A DNA stretch of 64,000 bases from Pseudomonas grandcourensis (GCF_039909015.1 NZ_CP150919.1:658501-722500), one strand, 5' to 3'. Numbered from the stretch's first letter, positions 18,538 to 27,791 are shown. Notes: generated by a model not told the origin, from the sequence alone. Translations and numbers: made by a program.

Positions 18538-20607
18538 ATGACGCGCACTCAAAAGACGTTTGTCTGGACCCTTTCCACTTTCCTTACCTTGTTGATGATG
18601 CTGGTGCTGATCATCGTGTTCTTCGACTGGAACCGGATCAAACCGCCGCTCAACGCGAAAATTTCCGAAGAACTGCACCGCGCTTTTGCCATCAACGGCA
18701 AACTGTCGGTGGTCTGGCAGCCCGAGCCAGATGAAGGCGGCTGGCGCGCCTGGATACCGTGGCCGCATGTGGTGGCCGAAGATTTGAGCCTGGGCAATCC
18801 CGACTGGTCGAAACAGCCGCAGATGGTCACCCTCAAGCGGGTGGAGCTGCGTATTTCACCTCTGGCATTGCTGGCGCAGCGGGTGGTGATCCCACGTATC
18901 GATCTCACCGAGCCCAACGCCCAACTGCAACGCCTGGCTGACGGGCGCGCCAACTGGACCTTCAAATTCGACCCGAAGGACCCGAACGCCGAGCCTTCGA
19001 GCTGGGTGGTGGATATCGGTGCGATCGGCTTCGACAAGGGCCACGTCACCCTCGACGACCAGAGCCTTAAGACGCAACTCGACGTGCTGATCGATCCATT
19101 GGGCAAGCCGATTCCATTCAGCGATATCGTTGGCGACAAAGCGGCGAAAGCCGCGCAGGAGAAGGGTTCATCACCCCAGGACTATGCGTTCGCCCTCAAG
19201 GTCAACGGCCAGTACCACGGCCAGAAGCTCGCGGGCCAGGGCAAGATTGGCGGGCTGTTGGCACTGCAGGATGCAGCACGGCCGTTTCCGCTTCAGGCAC
19301 AGGTGAAGATCGCCGATTCCAGCGTTGAACTGGCCGGCACCCTGACCGATCCGCGGAACCTCGGCGCCCTGGACCTGCGTCTGAAATTGGCCGGCACCAG
19401 CCTGGGCAACCTCTACCCGCTGACCGGTGTGATCCTGCCGGACACGCCGCCCTATGCCACCGACGGCCATCTGATCGCCAAGTTGCACGAGGCGGGTGGC
19501 GCAGTGTTTCGCTATGAGGAGTTCAACGGCAAGATCGGCGAAAGCGACATTCACGGCAATCTGACCTACGTGGCCAGCCAGTCACGGCCAAAACTCAGCG
19601 GTTCGCTGTTGTCCAATCAATTGCTGTTCGCTGACCTGGCACCGCTGATTGGTGCCGACTCCAACGCCGAACAGAAGGCCCGAGGCGGTGACAGCAAACA
19701 ACCGGCGGACAAAGTGCTGCCGGTCGAAGAGTTCAAGACCGATCGCTGGCGCGATATGGACGCCGATGTCGAGTTCACCGGCAAGCGCATCGTGCACAGC
19801 GAAAAACTGCCGTTCAACGACCTCTATACCCATCTGGTGCTCACCGATGGCGTACTCAGCCTCGAGCCGCTGCGATTCGGCGTGGCCGGCGGCAAGCTGG
19901 ATGCGCAGATTCGCCTGAACGGCCGCACCGACCCACTGGAGGGCCAAGCCAGGCTCACGGCGCGAGGCTTCAAGCTCAAGCAGTTGTTCCCCGGCTTTGA
20001 ACCGATGAAAACCAGTTTCGGCGAACTCAACGGCGATGCTGATATCAGCGGGCGCGGCAATTCGGTGGCCAAACTGCTGGGCAGCGCCAATGGCAATCTG
20101 AAAATGCTGATCAACGATGGCGCCATCAGTCGCGAATTGATGGAGCTGGCGGGCCTGAACGTCGGCAACTACGTGGTCGGCAAGATCTTTGGCGACAAGG
20201 AAGTGAAGATCAACTGCGCCGCCGCCGACTTCGGCATCCAGTCTGGCCTGGCGAGTACCCGCCTGTTTGTGTTCGACACCGAGAACGCCATTGTTTACAT
20301 CGATGGCACGGCGAACATGGCGACCGAGCAACTGGACCTGACGATCACCCCGGAATCCAAAGGTTGGCGCCTGATTTCACTGCGTTCGCCGCTGTATGTG
20401 CGCGGCAAGTTCATCAAGCCCGATGCCGGGGTCAAGGCCGTGCCGTTGATGCTGCGCGGAGCCGGGATGGTCGCGCTGGGCGTGATCGCCGCACCGGCCG
20501 CAGGTTTGCTGGCGCTGGTGGCGCCAAGCGGCGGCGAGACGAACCAGTGTGCACCGTTGCTGGAGCAGATGAAGGCCGGCAAGGCGCCGAAGACTGTCAA
20601 AAACTGA
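18538..20607 (+). CDS. AsmA family protein
   Basis: This 689-residue protein is anchored by one N-terminal helix (FVWTLSTFLTLLMMLVLIIVFF, about residues 7-28). A large periplasmic part follows with the AsmA pattern: FDWNRIKPPLNAKISEELHRAF at the start, PRIDLTEPNAQLQRLADGRANWTF, and a C-terminal repeat region with GELNGDADISGRGNSVAKLLGSANGNLKMLI. AsmA-like proteins form long grooves thought to act in lipid traffic between the membranes. The start at 18538 has AGGAG 9-10 bases upstream. An in-frame ATG at 18379 would add 53 residues before the anchor and is unlikely. Confidence 0.88.
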   Translation: MTRTQKTFVWTLSTFLTLLMMLVLIIVFFDWNRIKPPLNAKISEELHRAFAINGKLSVVWQPEPDEGGWRAWIPWPHVVAEDLSLGNPDWSKQPQMVTLKRVELRISPLALLAQRVVIPRIDLTEPNAQLQRLADGRANWTFKFDPKDPNAEPSSWVVDIGAIGFDKGHVTLDDQSLKTQLDVLIDPLGKPIPFSDIVGDKAAKAAQEKGSSPQDYAFALKVNGQYHGQKLAGQGKIGGLLALQDAARPFPLQAQVKIADSSVELAGTLTDPRNLGALDLRLKLAGTSLGNLYPLTGVILPDTPPYATDGHLIAKLHEAGGAVFRYEEFNGKIGESDIHGNLTYVASQSRPKLSGSLLSNQLLFADLAPLIGADSNAEQKARGGDSKQPADKVLPVEEFKTDRWRDMDADVEFTGKRIVHSEKLPFNDLYTHLVLTDGVLSLEPLRFGVAGGKLDAQIRLNGRTDPLEGQARLTARGFKLKQLFPGFEPMKTSFGELNGDADISGRGNSVAKLLGSANGNLKMLINDGAISRELMELAGLNVGNYVVGKIFGDKEVKINCAAADFGIQSGLASTRLFVFDTENAIVYIDGTANMATEQLDLTITPESKGWRLISLRSPLYVRGKFIKPDAGVKAVPLMLRGAGMVALGVIAAPAAGLLALVAPSGGETNQCAPLLEQMKAGKAPKTVKN

Positions 20608-20624
20608 ATTTGTTGGTGAACAGT

Positions 20625-20656
20625 GTTCAAGCGTCCCGACTCCGGGGCGCTTGAAC
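20625..20656. terminator. Hairpin between AsmA gene and next gene
   Basis: Arms GTTCAAGCG (20625-20633) and CGCTTGAAC (20648-20656), with a partly pairing CCC/GGG inside, form a strong hairpin between convergent genes. A short T-run follows only about 15 bases later, so termination is likely but not certain. Confidence 0.55.
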
Positions 20657-20676
20657 GGCCTACGAGGCTTGATTTT

Positions 20677-21366
20677 TCAACTCGAGTCGGTGGGCTCATG
20701 GATTTGCAATAACTCCGTTTCCATCCTGCTACCCAGTTTCTTGAGAATGTCATCTCTTACGCGATTGTATTGGCGCCCATCCAGCAAGGTACTCATAAGC
20801 CAAATGTTGGTCTTGTGTTCGTTGGTGGCGTTCAAAACCGGCTGGTCGAGAATATCTATTGCAATCTCTTGGGCTGTTTCGAACGCCACTTGCAGAGTTA
20901 CCACGGTTTTATCGTTGCGAATAATCGTCAGCAGAATAGCCGTTGAAACCAGTATGTCCGTGGTGGTGTTGCTCAGAGTAGCGTTTCTTTGAAGTTTCTC
21001 GACGATTGCCTTGATCGCTGGCGAATCACTCTGGAGATTGGCCAATTGATCCAATGCATTAGTGAGCGCTTGCCGTTCATCTTGTGGTAAAGCACTCCCG
21101 GCGCTTTGTTCAATAATATTCAAAAGGCTACTGTTTTCAAATTCGAGTTGCTGGGTCGTCCGGCTATTGACAGTCCAGCCAATTTTTTGAACGGTATCTG
21201 TATAAGTTGGCCAAGAAACTTCACGATGTCTGCTTTTTTGTGCTGCCACCAACTCGCCTAGCAGACTGGAGGCTAGAATGTCTTTTTTAAAACTGTCGGT
21301 GTGCGAACCACAGAAAATTGTTATGTTGCCATTGACCAGCCAGGTATCAATTGTTGTTTCTTTCAT
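20677..21366 (-). CDS. Unrecognised protein, W..Y..GW family member 1
   Basis: This is a 229-residue hydrophilic protein with no signal peptide; its one mildly hydrophobic stretch is TTTDILVSTAILLTII. I do not recognise a known domain. It shares a layout with the next gene and with the gene at 62035-62682. The motif SWPTYTDTVQKIGW (W-x2-Y-x7-GW) is at about residues 51-64. A helical middle follows, then a beta-like C-terminal half (KTVVTLQVAFETAQEIAIDI; NIWLMSTLLDGRQYNRVRDDI). It is 78 bases downstream of a same-strand paralogue, so co-transcription is likely. Base composition is more AT-rich than its neighbours. Confidence 0.7.
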   Translation of the reverse strand: MKETTIDTWLVNGNITIFCGSHTDSFKKDILASSLLGELVAAQKSRHREVSWPTYTDTVQKIGWTVNSRTTQQLEFENSSLLNIIEQSAGSALPQDERQALTNALDQLANLQSDSPAIKAIVEKLQRNATLSNTTTDILVSTAILLTIIRNDKTVVTLQVAFETAQEIAIDILDQPVLNATNEHKTNIWLMSTLLDGRQYNRVRDDILKKLGSRMETELLQIHEPTDSS

Positions 21367-21444
21367 ATTTTGACCTGCGCGCAGTGGGTGCGAAAAGTTG
21401 TTTAAATCGGCGCGCTATGGCCGATTTAAACATGTCAGTGGCTG

Positions 21445-22215
21445 TTAGAAGTCAGGCAGGTCTTCAATGAATTTCTTACCGCTGTCGCTGAACTTCTTGT
21501 ACAGGTCGCCACGCAGGCCGGAAAAAGTCTTAGTGTCCAGGTAAGTGCGCACTGCGCCCGTTTTTATCGTGGTTGACTGGCGGGTCGATTTCCAGAACAG
21601 AATGCCGCGGGTGCTCTCCCTTGCATCCAGGGCGATGCAGTTGAGGACCATGTTTGGTTGCCCGCCGTTATCAAGCCAGATCGGTGCGATATCGAATTTT
21701 GCCTGAGTGCCCAGCTTGGAGTTGCGGTCAAAAATCTGAATGGCACCGGGATTTTTCTGTACTGCCTCAACCGCCTTTTTCGCAACGTCAGCCAGAGTTT
21801 TAGCAGCATTGCTGCCGATCAATCCTGCTGTCACTTCCAGGGCCACCTGATCCATCGTCAGGCCAACGCGCTTGATTGTGACTTCCTGGATGTTCCTGTT
21901 TTGAGTCACCCAGCCTAGTTTGCTCAGGCCGTCAACATAGTAGCGATACCATTCAAAGAGTTGCGCGTCTCCGGGGAAGAGTTTGGTAGCGGCGTTCTGC
22001 ATGACCAGTTTGCACAAGTTGACGTCGTCGATGGTGTCCTGCGAAACACCGGGCAGAAACGCATCGATGGTGCCAGGCATTACACTGGCGGTGGGTTTGT
22101 TGACGTCATGTTCGGGTTGGTCAGAGAACGTACTAATGACAGGTGTCGAGCGTTGCGTGATGATAGGGAATGTTGGCAGGGAATCAATAAATTCGAGTCG
22201 TTGTTCAAGTAGCAT
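21445..22215 (-). CDS. Unrecognised protein, W..Y..GW family member 2
   Basis: This is a 256-residue hydrophilic protein without signal peptide or membrane segments. Its shared features are DVNLCKLVMQNAATKLFPGD, the motif EWYRYYVDGLSKLGW (W-x3-Y-x7-GW), and a helical Ala-rich stretch (LIGSNAAKTLADVAKKAVEAVQ). A C-terminal half then reads AKFDIAPIWLDNGGQPNMVL, FWKSTRQSTTIKTGAVRTYL and DTKTFSGLRGDLYKKF. AAAGGA precedes the ATG at 22215. It is followed on the same strand by a divergent paralogue. Function is unknown; the family recurs next to cobG in this window. Confidence 0.75.
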   Translation of the reverse strand: MLLEQRLEFIDSLPTFPIITQRSTPVISTFSDQPEHDVNKPTASVMPGTIDAFLPGVSQDTIDDVNLCKLVMQNAATKLFPGDAQLFEWYRYYVDGLSKLGWVTQNRNIQEVTIKRVGLTMDQVALEVTAGLIGSNAAKTLADVAKKAVEAVQKNPGAIQIFDRNSKLGTQAKFDIAPIWLDNGGQPNMVLNCIALDARESTRGILFWKSTRQSTTIKTGAVRTYLDTKTFSGLRGDLYKKFSDSGKKFIEDLPDF

Positions 22216-22324
22216 GAAAGTAATCCTTTACTTGTTGGTGTGAACAGCCGGCTGGCTGTGGCTGTTAGAATAAGTATGTGGATTTTAAAGTCTAGTTGTG
22301 GATTGTAACTTCAGGTTTTAGTTG

Positions 22325-22349
22325 TGTTTGGTGTTTGGTGTTTGGTGTT
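22325..22349. repeat. TGTTTGG heptamer tandem repeat
   Basis: Three exact TGTTTGG copies plus a partial fourth (TGTT) lie in the AT-rich gap upstream of the 22215 gene. They are short enough that this may be chance or a slippage site. Confidence 0.7.
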
Positions 22350-22419
22350 GTTTTAATGCATGTGGTGAACTTAAGTTGTTGTTCAACTTGAAAGCACTTG
22401 AGCGGTTGTCGAACCTTGA

Positions 22420-23322
22420 TCAGCGCACCGCATGCCCGGACAACAACGCTTCTTCACGCAACCACGCAAAAAAAGCCCGAACCGGTGGATGTCGCTCACG
22501 CCCCGGTACGCACAATGCGCTGTAGCCGGCGCCATCGACCTGGACTTCCCCCCGGTATGGCAACAACAGACCACTGGCCACGCTTTCCGACACCAGAATA
22601 TTGCTCGCCAGCACCAGGCCTTGCCCGGCAATTGCCGCTTGCAGGGCGTAATGCTCTTCGTCGTATTCGCGCACGGCGGGCCGGCCGCTCAGCCAGGTTT
22701 CGCCGGAGCGAGCGCACCAGGCCTCCCAGCCGTGGGCATAGAGTTTGGAGTTATGCCAGCGCACGCTGATCAGCGTTGGGGTGCGGTTCGACGCCAAGGC
22801 CACTTGTTCGGGCGAACCGTAGACGCCGAAAGACTCATCGAACAGGCACTGACCGTACAGGTTGGGGTAGTCGTCGAGGCTGTAGCGCAGCACCAGATCG
22901 ACACTGGCGTCCTGGTGCAGGTCGATGACTTCGCAGTGGGTATCGAGGCGCACGTTGATGTTCGGGTGACGGGCGTAGAAGCGTCCCAGCCGTGGCACCA
23001 GCCACAGGGCGGCGAAGGCGGCGGTGGTGGAAACTGTCAGGTTGGCGCCGCTGCGTTGTGGGCGCAGGGTATCGACACTTTGCGCCACTTCGAGGAAAGC
23101 CCCGTGCAGGCTCTGGAACAGCCGTTCACCGCACTCGGTCAGTCGCACCTGGCGTGGCAGGCGCTCGAACAACGGCACGCCGAGCCAGCTCTCGAGGGAG
23201 CGGATCTGATGGGACACCGCCGTCGGAGTGACGGACAGTTCCTCGGCGGCGGCCTTGAAGCTCAACAGGCGTGAGGCGGATTCAAAGGCCCGCAGGGCGG
23301 TCAACGGCAACGAGGCAAACAT
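22420..23322 (-). CDS. LysR-family regulator (GcvA-like)
   Basis: This is a 300-residue LysR regulator. The N-terminal helix-turn-helix is [20 protein letters not shown] followed by [20 protein letters not shown]. The effector domain is of the GcvA type ([40 protein letters not shown]). I chose the ATG at 23322, which has GGAG six bases upstream, over an in-frame ATG at 23334. It is divergent from the azoreductase/SMR pair and may control it; the inducer is unknown. Confidence 0.88.
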   Translation of the reverse strand: MFASLPLTALRAFESASRLLSFKAAAEELSVTPTAVSHQIRSLESWLGVPLFERLPRQVRLTECGERLFQSLHGAFLEVAQSVDTLRPQRSGANLTVSTTAAFAALWLVPRLGRFYARHPNINVRLDTHCEVIDLHQDASVDLVLRYSLDDYPNLYGQCLFDESFGVYGSPEQVALASNRTPTLISVRWHNSKLYAHGWEAWCARSGETWLSGRPAVREYDEEHYALQAAIAGQGLVLASNILVSESVASGLLLPYRGEVQVDGAGYSALCVPGRERHPPVRAFFAWLREEALLSGHAVR

Positions 23323-23443
23323 TGAACACTCCATGGATGAAATGGATTCATCCAGACTGATTTCTGCTCATTTGAACGAGGACGGTGGTGAGCTTCAAGC
23401 TACAAGCCACAAGCCGTTTGAGTTTAGCCCCGAGGAGAGACAG

Positions 23444-24082
23444 ATGAGTAGAATTCTTGCTGTTCACGCCAGCCCCCGTGGTGACCGTTCGCACTCCCGG
23501 CGTTTGGCCGAAGTGTTTCTGTCGGCCTGGCAGGCCCGTCATCCACACTCACAGTTGACCCGACGCGAAGTCGGGCGAGCGCTGATTCCGCCGGTCAACG
23601 AGGCATTCGTGGCCGCCGCTTTTTACCCCGAGCCTTCCGCCCGGCCGCTGTCGATGCAGGCCGATCTGGCGTTCAGCGACGAACTGGTTGGCGAACTGCT
23701 TGGCCACGATGTATTGCTGATATCCACGCCGATGCACAACTTCAGCGTACCCAGCGGCCTCAAGGCCTGGATCGATCAGATCGTGCGTGTCGGGGTGACC
23801 TTCGATCACAGCCTGGACAATGGCGTGGCCCAATACGAGCCATTGGTGCAGGGTAAAAAGGCCCTGATCATCACCAGTCGTGGCGGCTTCGGTTTTGGTC
23901 CGGGCGGCGAACTGGAAGCCATGAACCATGCCGACACGTTACTGCGCACGGTGCTCGGGTTCATCGGCATCACGGACGTCACCGTGGTGGCTGCCGAGGG
24001 CGAAGAGTCCGCCGAGCGCAGCTTTGAAATCTCTGCCGTCGAGGCTGAGCAGCGCTTGTTGGCGCTGGCCGGGGAGTTCTAG
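23444..24082 (+). CDS. azoR: FMN-dependent NADH:quinone/azo oxidoreductase, AzoR-like
   Basis: This is a 212-residue flavodoxin-like reductase. The FMN phosphate loop is at the N-terminus ([20 protein letters not shown]). [25 protein letters not shown] is the AzoR/NQO signature, and [12 protein letters not shown] contacts the flavin. Such enzymes reduce quinones and azo compounds by two electrons. The start at 23444 has GAGGAGA upstream. The next gene begins directly after its stop, so the two are co-transcribed. Confidence 0.88.
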   Translation: MSRILAVHASPRGDRSHSRRLAEVFLSAWQARHPHSQLTRREVGRALIPPVNEAFVAAAFYPEPSARPLSMQADLAFSDELVGELLGHDVLLISTPMHNFSVPSGLKAWIDQIVRVGVTFDHSLDNGVAQYEPLVQGKKALIITSRGGFGFGPGGELEAMNHADTLLRTVLGFIGITDVTVVAAEGEESAERSFEISAVEAEQRLLALAGEF

Positions 24083-24388
24083 GTGGCCTGGCTGTTTCTG
24101 CTGGTCGCCGCCGGGTTCGAAGTTACCTTCGCCATGGGCATGAAGTACGCCGAGGGCTTCACCCGGCTCTGGCCTTCGCTGATCACCGTGGTGGCCGCCG
24201 TGGGCGGGATCTACTTCCTGACCCTGGCCATGCGCGAGTTGCCGGTGAGTATCGCGTACCCGATCTGGACCGCCATCGGTTCGCTGGGTACGGTGTTTCT
24301 CGGTTTCGCGCTGCTGGGTGAAAGCCTGACCGTGATCAAGCTGGTCTCGGTCGGGCTGATCGTGGCGGGGGTGGTGGGGTTGAAGTAG
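24083..24388 (+). CDS. Small multidrug resistance family exporter (SugE/Gdx-like)
   Basis: This 101-residue SMR protein has four membrane helices. The essential glutamate is Glu13 in LVAAGFEVTFAMGMKYAEGF. The segments GFTRLWPSLIT, MRELPVSIAYPIWTAIGSLG and LLGESLTVIKL match the SugE/Gdx branch more than EmrE, so guanidinium-type export is possible. It starts at GTG 24083, directly abutting the azoR stop. I saw no convincing guanidine riboswitch upstream of azoR. Confidence 0.87.
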   Translation: MAWLFLLVAAGFEVTFAMGMKYAEGFTRLWPSLITVVAAVGGIYFLTLAMRELPVSIAYPIWTAIGSLGTVFLGFALLGESLTVIKLVSVGLIVAGVVGLK

Positions 24389-24495
24389 GGCGGATGACAT
24401 AGACTTGTCGCTGAGTTGTCATCTTCGCTGGCGATGCTTGGCGGATGTCTTGCATCCAGCCTTGCGTCACCGCCCGACCACAAGGATGTCCGCCC

Positions 24496-25386
24496 ATGTC
24501 GCAAGGTTCTGCCCCGCGCTACCCGCTGGTGTTGGTCCCGGGAATGCTCGGGTTCATCCGCTTGGTGCTTTATCCGTACTGGTACGGGATCGTCGAGGCG
24601 TTGCGCCATGGCGGTGCGGTGGTGTTCGCCGTGCAGGTCTCGCCGCTCAATTCGAACGAAGTGCGTGGCGAGCAATTGCTAGTGCGAATCGACGAAATCC
24701 TGCGGGAAACCGGGGCCGCCAAGGTCAACCTGATCGGCCATAGCCAGGGCTCGCTGACCGCCCGTTATGCGGCGGCCAAGCGTCCTGACCTGATCGCTTC
24801 GGTGACCTCGGTGGCGGGGCCGAACCACGGTTCGGAGCTCGCCGATTACCTGCACGAGCATTATCCCCATGACAGTGTCCGTGGTCGTCTGCTGTGCTTT
24901 TTGCTGCGAATGGTCAGCACGCTGATGGGATGGCTGGATACCGGTTACCGCGGGCCGAAATTGCCGGTGGATATCCATGCGTCCCATCACTCCCTCACCC
25001 GCGCTGGCGTGGCGCTGTTCAACCAGCGTTATCCGCAGGGGCTGCCCGAGACCTGGGGCGGTCATGGGCCGGAGGAGGTCAACGGTGTGCGCTATTACTC
25101 CTGGTCCGGCACCTTGCAACCGGGCATTACCGATCGCGGGCGCAACCTGCTGGACGGCACCAATCGCAGTTGCCGGCTGTTCGCTAAAACCTTCGTCCGC
25201 GAAGCCGGGCATTGCGACGGCATGGTCGGGCGCTACAGCTCGCACCTGGGGACGGTGATCGGCGACGAATATCCGCTGGATCACTTTGATATCGTCAACC
25301 AGTCGCTGGGGCTGGTGGGCAAGGGGGCCGAGCCGATTCGGTTGTTTGTCGAGCATGCTGCACGGTTGAAGGCGGCGGGGCTTTAG
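24496..25386 (+). CDS. Triacylglycerol lipase-like alpha/beta hydrolase
   Basis: This 296-residue hydrolase resembles Pseudomonas family I lipases: YPLVLVPGMLGF at the N-terminus (oxyanion region), nucleophile elbow GHSQGS with Ser83, SVAGPNHGSELADYL, and a C-terminal GDEYPLDHFDIVNQSLGL carrying the likely catalytic His. The elbow is GHSQG, as in LipA-type lipases. No signal peptide is evident: the protein begins MSQGSAPRYPLVLVPG. It would therefore stay in the cytosol or leave by a type I route, as some family I.3 enzymes do. It stands alone, and the RBS is AAGGA. Confidence 0.83.
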   Translation: MSQGSAPRYPLVLVPGMLGFIRLVLYPYWYGIVEALRHGGAVVFAVQVSPLNSNEVRGEQLLVRIDEILRETGAAKVNLIGHSQGSLTARYAAAKRPDLIASVTSVAGPNHGSELADYLHEHYPHDSVRGRLLCFLLRMVSTLMGWLDTGYRGPKLPVDIHASHHSLTRAGVALFNQRYPQGLPETWGGHGPEEVNGVRYYSWSGTLQPGITDRGRNLLDGTNRSCRLFAKTFVREAGHCDGMVGRYSSHLGTVIGDEYPLDHFDIVNQSLGLVGKGAEPIRLFVEHAARLKAAGL

Positions 25387-25400
25387 ATCGCCACAAAAAG

Positions 25401-26276
25401 CTAGGTGCGACCCAACACCGTCGTCCAGCGCTCGGAAACAATCACCCCACCCAGTGTCAACACCCCGCCCACCAGGTGATACAGCGCCAGTTGTTCATGC
25501 AGTACCACCGCCGCAATCAATGCGGTGATCAGCGGCAGCAAATTGAAAAACTGCGTGGTCCGGCTCGGCCCCAATCGCACCACGGCCTGCATCCACGCCA
25601 GCGGCGCGACCATCGAAGCCAGCAGGCAGGCGTACAGCACCAGCGGAATGTTCTGCAGGGTCGGGCCGACTTTCGGTGAGGCGATGAACAACGGAAACAG
25701 CACCACCACGGCCACCAGCACCTGCAGATACAGGAGCACCAGCGGCGGCAGTTTCAGCTGCCATTTTTTCAACAGAGTGCTGTAGACCGCGTAGGCCAGG
25801 GTGGCGATCAGCATCATCGCGTCGCCCAGATTGACCCCGTGTTCGAGCAATGCGCCAAGGCTGCCGGACGACACCACCACCAGGACACCGGCAAACGACA
25901 GCACCGCACCGGCCAGGGCACCCATGGTCAGGCGCTGCCCGAGGCTGATGATCGCCATGGCGAGCGACATCAGCGGCATCAGCGACAGGATGATGCCCAT
26001 GTTGGTGGCCGAGGTCAGGCTCGCGGCGAAGTACGCCAGGCTTTGATAGACCGCCATGCCGAGAACACCAAGGACAAAGATCTTGCCCAGTTTCGGGCGG
26101 ATCAGCGGCCAATGGGCGAGCACCGGTTTGAGCATGAAGGGCGTGAACAGCAATCCGGCCAGCAGCCAGCGGTAGAAACCGATCTCGGCGGGGAAGATCG
26201 CCCCGGCCGACATTTTGGTGATCACGGTGTTGCCGGCCCAGATAAAAATGGCCAGCAGGGGATAAGCGTATTGCAT
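25401..26276 (-). CDS. DMT superfamily (EamA) permease
   Basis: This is a 291-residue inner-membrane protein with about ten hydrophobic helices in two EamA halves (FIWAGNTVITKMSAGAIFPA; YAVYSTLLKKWQLKLPPLVL). These permeases export or import metabolites; the substrate is not predictable. I chose the ATG at 26276 (MQYAYPLLAIFIWAGNT). The longer open frame would add 38 hydrophilic residues and cover the shared regulatory region. It is divergent from an AraC regulator across 85 bases that hold a perfect inverted repeat. Confidence 0.87.
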   Translation of the reverse strand: MQYAYPLLAIFIWAGNTVITKMSAGAIFPAEIGFYRWLLAGLLFTPFMLKPVLAHWPLIRPKLGKIFVLGVLGMAVYQSLAYFAASLTSATNMGIILSLMPLMSLAMAIISLGQRLTMGALAGAVLSFAGVLVVVSSGSLGALLEHGVNLGDAMMLIATLAYAVYSTLLKKWQLKLPPLVLLYLQVLVAVVVLFPLFIASPKVGPTLQNIPLVLYACLLASMVAPLAWMQAVVRLGPSRTTQFFNLLPLITALIAAVVLHEQLALYHLVGGVLTLGGVIVSERWTTVLGRT

Positions 26277-26315
26277 CGGGAAAAACCAGAACGTTAATGA
26301 AGGGCAATTATCCGC

Positions 26316-26351
26316 TTGTCTGGATGCAAGCCTATACTTCGATCCAGACAA
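26316..26351. promoter_or_regulatory. Inverted repeat TTGTCTGGAT-N16-ATCCAGACAA, candidate operator
   Basis: Perfect 10-base arms lie at 26316-26325 and 26342-26351, with a 16-base spacer, in the middle of the divergent gap between the DMT permease and the AraC regulator. The right arm ends 10 bases before the regulator ATG. It probably controls one or both genes. Confidence 0.7.
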
Positions 26352-26361
26352 CCGGCCCCTG

Positions 26362-27168
26362 ATGACGGACAGCATGATCAGTAAACACATCGACCTGCTG
26401 GATTTCAGCGAACTGCCGTCGGCGGTGTACTTCCGCTACGCCGATTTCGACGCCCACGAATACGCCGCGCCCCATCGACATCCCTGGGGGACGCTGGAAT
26501 ACGCCGCCCACGGCGTGCTGCACATGGACGTCGAGGGCAGCCGCTTCATGTCGCCACCGCAATACGCGGTATGGGTGCCGCCGCAGATCGAGCACAGTTT
26601 CTACAGCCGCCAACCGGTCAACTACCGCGCCGTGTGCCTGGCACCCAAGGTCTGCGCCGACCTGCCGCTGCGAGCCTGCACCCTGGCCATCAGCGACATC
26701 CTCAAGGCGATCCTCAAGGACTTCGCCGCCCGGGACGTGAAAATCCCCGAGCTGGCCGCCGACCAGCGTCTGGCCCAGGTATTGGTGGATCAACTGCAAC
26801 AGGCCCCGGTGCACGAGTGCTACCTGCCCTATGCCAGCAGCCCCGGATTGCTTGGAATCCTCGAAGCGTTGCAGGCTGAGCCTGGGGATAACCGGCCCCT
26901 GTCGGAATGGGCCGCACGCATCCATGTCAGCGAGCGCACCCTGGCGCGGCAGTTCGTGCGGGAACTGGGCATGAGTTTCGGTGAGTGGCGCCAGCGCCTG
27001 CGTTTTCTGGCGGCGATCGAAGCGCTGGATAGCCCGCGCAGCATTCAGGAAATCGCCTTCGACATGGGCTACAGCACCGGCTCGGCGTTTATCGCGATGT
27101 TCCAGCGTCAGGCCGGATGTACGCCGGAGCAGTATCGCCGCAGCCATCTGGAGAACAGGAAGGTGTAA
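26362..27168 (+). CDS. AraC-family regulator with cupin sensor
   Basis: This is a 268-residue regulator. The N-terminal cupin-like domain is about residues 10-100 (APHRHPWGTLEYAAHGVLHM; VWVPPQIEHSFYSRQPV, with the histidines typical of an RmlC/cupin fold). The C-terminal AraC DNA-binding domain has two helix-turn-helix units (LSEWAARIHVSERTLARQFV; SIQEIAFDMGYSTGSAFIAM FQRQAGCTPEQYRR). It is divergent from a DMT permease and probably regulates it, a common pairing. MISKH at 26374 is an alternative start. Confidence 0.88.
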   Translation: MTDSMISKHIDLLDFSELPSAVYFRYADFDAHEYAAPHRHPWGTLEYAAHGVLHMDVEGSRFMSPPQYAVWVPPQIEHSFYSRQPVNYRAVCLAPKVCADLPLRACTLAISDILKAILKDFAARDVKIPELAADQRLAQVLVDQLQQAPVHECYLPYASSPGLLGILEALQAEPGDNRPLSEWAARIHVSERTLARQFVRELGMSFGEWRQRLRFLAAIEALDSPRSIQEIAFDMGYSTGSAFIAMFQRQAGCTPEQYRRSHLENRKV

Positions 27169-27232
27169 CAGGGGTTGTCTACACTCCAGTACAAGGCTGC
27201 ACCCCTCGGTGTGGCGACCAGGAGAAAACTCC

Positions 27233-27544
27233 ATGAAGATGATGCATGTCCCTTTGTTGATGATCGGTTTGCTGCTGTGCTCCCAGGGCTTTGCCGCCAA
27301 CACGGCCCAGCAAGAGAAGATGACCACCTGCAATGCCGACGCTACGGCTAAAAGCCTAAAGGGCGACGAGCGCAAAGCCTTCATGAGCACCTGCCTGAAG
27401 GCGACTCCGGCGGCAAACGATGCCGGTAAGGCCTTGACCCCACAGCAAGAGAAGATGAAGACATGTAACGCCGACGCCGCCACCAAAGCCCTCAAGGGTG
27501 ACGAGCGCAAGGCGTTCATGAGCGAGTGCCTGAAGAAAAAATAA
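27233..27544 (+). CDS. PsiF-repeat periplasmic protein
   Basis: This 103-residue protein has a signal peptide (MKMMHVPLLMIGLLLCSQGFA) and two PsiF repeats: QQEKMTTCNADATAKSLKGDERKAFMSTCLK, and a second near-identical unit ending FMSECLKKK. Each repeat has two cysteines, which suggests disulphides in the periplasm. E. coli PsiF is phosphate-starvation inducible with unknown role; I saw no Pho box here. AGGAGA precedes the ATG. It lies 64 bases after the AraC gene. Confidence 0.88.
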   Translation: MKMMHVPLLMIGLLLCSQGFAANTAQQEKMTTCNADATAKSLKGDERKAFMSTCLKATPAANDAGKALTPQQEKMKTCNADAATKALKGDERKAFMSECLKKK

Positions 27545-27598
27545 ACCCGGTCAGGGATCTGTGGGGGCTGTGTTGGTCCATCGTCGGAGCGCCGCCCG

Positions 27599-27665
27599 GA
27601 GCAAGCTCGCTCCCACATTTGCCAGGTGTACCCGGTTCCACTGTGGGAGCGAGCCTGCTCGCGAT
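27599..27665. repeat. REP pair, left copy degenerate
   Basis: The left copy (27599-27617) is incomplete at its outer side and the right copy (27642-27665) is intact. They lie between psiF and the AI-2E family gene. Confidence 0.8.
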
Positions 27666-27791
27666 GAGGCCAGTCGAGGCACTGCAAACATCCAGAGCCC
27701 CCACTAAGGTCGCCCCACACAATCCCTAGTGCTCGCACCGGATCGCTGGCAGACTGCCAATCCTTTTTACGCCGTTCGTTTTTGAGGCTGT

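Noticed and set aside
22325..22349. TGTTTGG heptamer repeat as a phase-variation tract
   Set aside because: Only three copies and not placed in an evident promoter spacer or reading frame.
23335..23443. Guanidine riboswitch upstream of the azoR-SMR pair
   Set aside because: One ACGG-containing stretch is present but the paired hairpins of the known classes are not.
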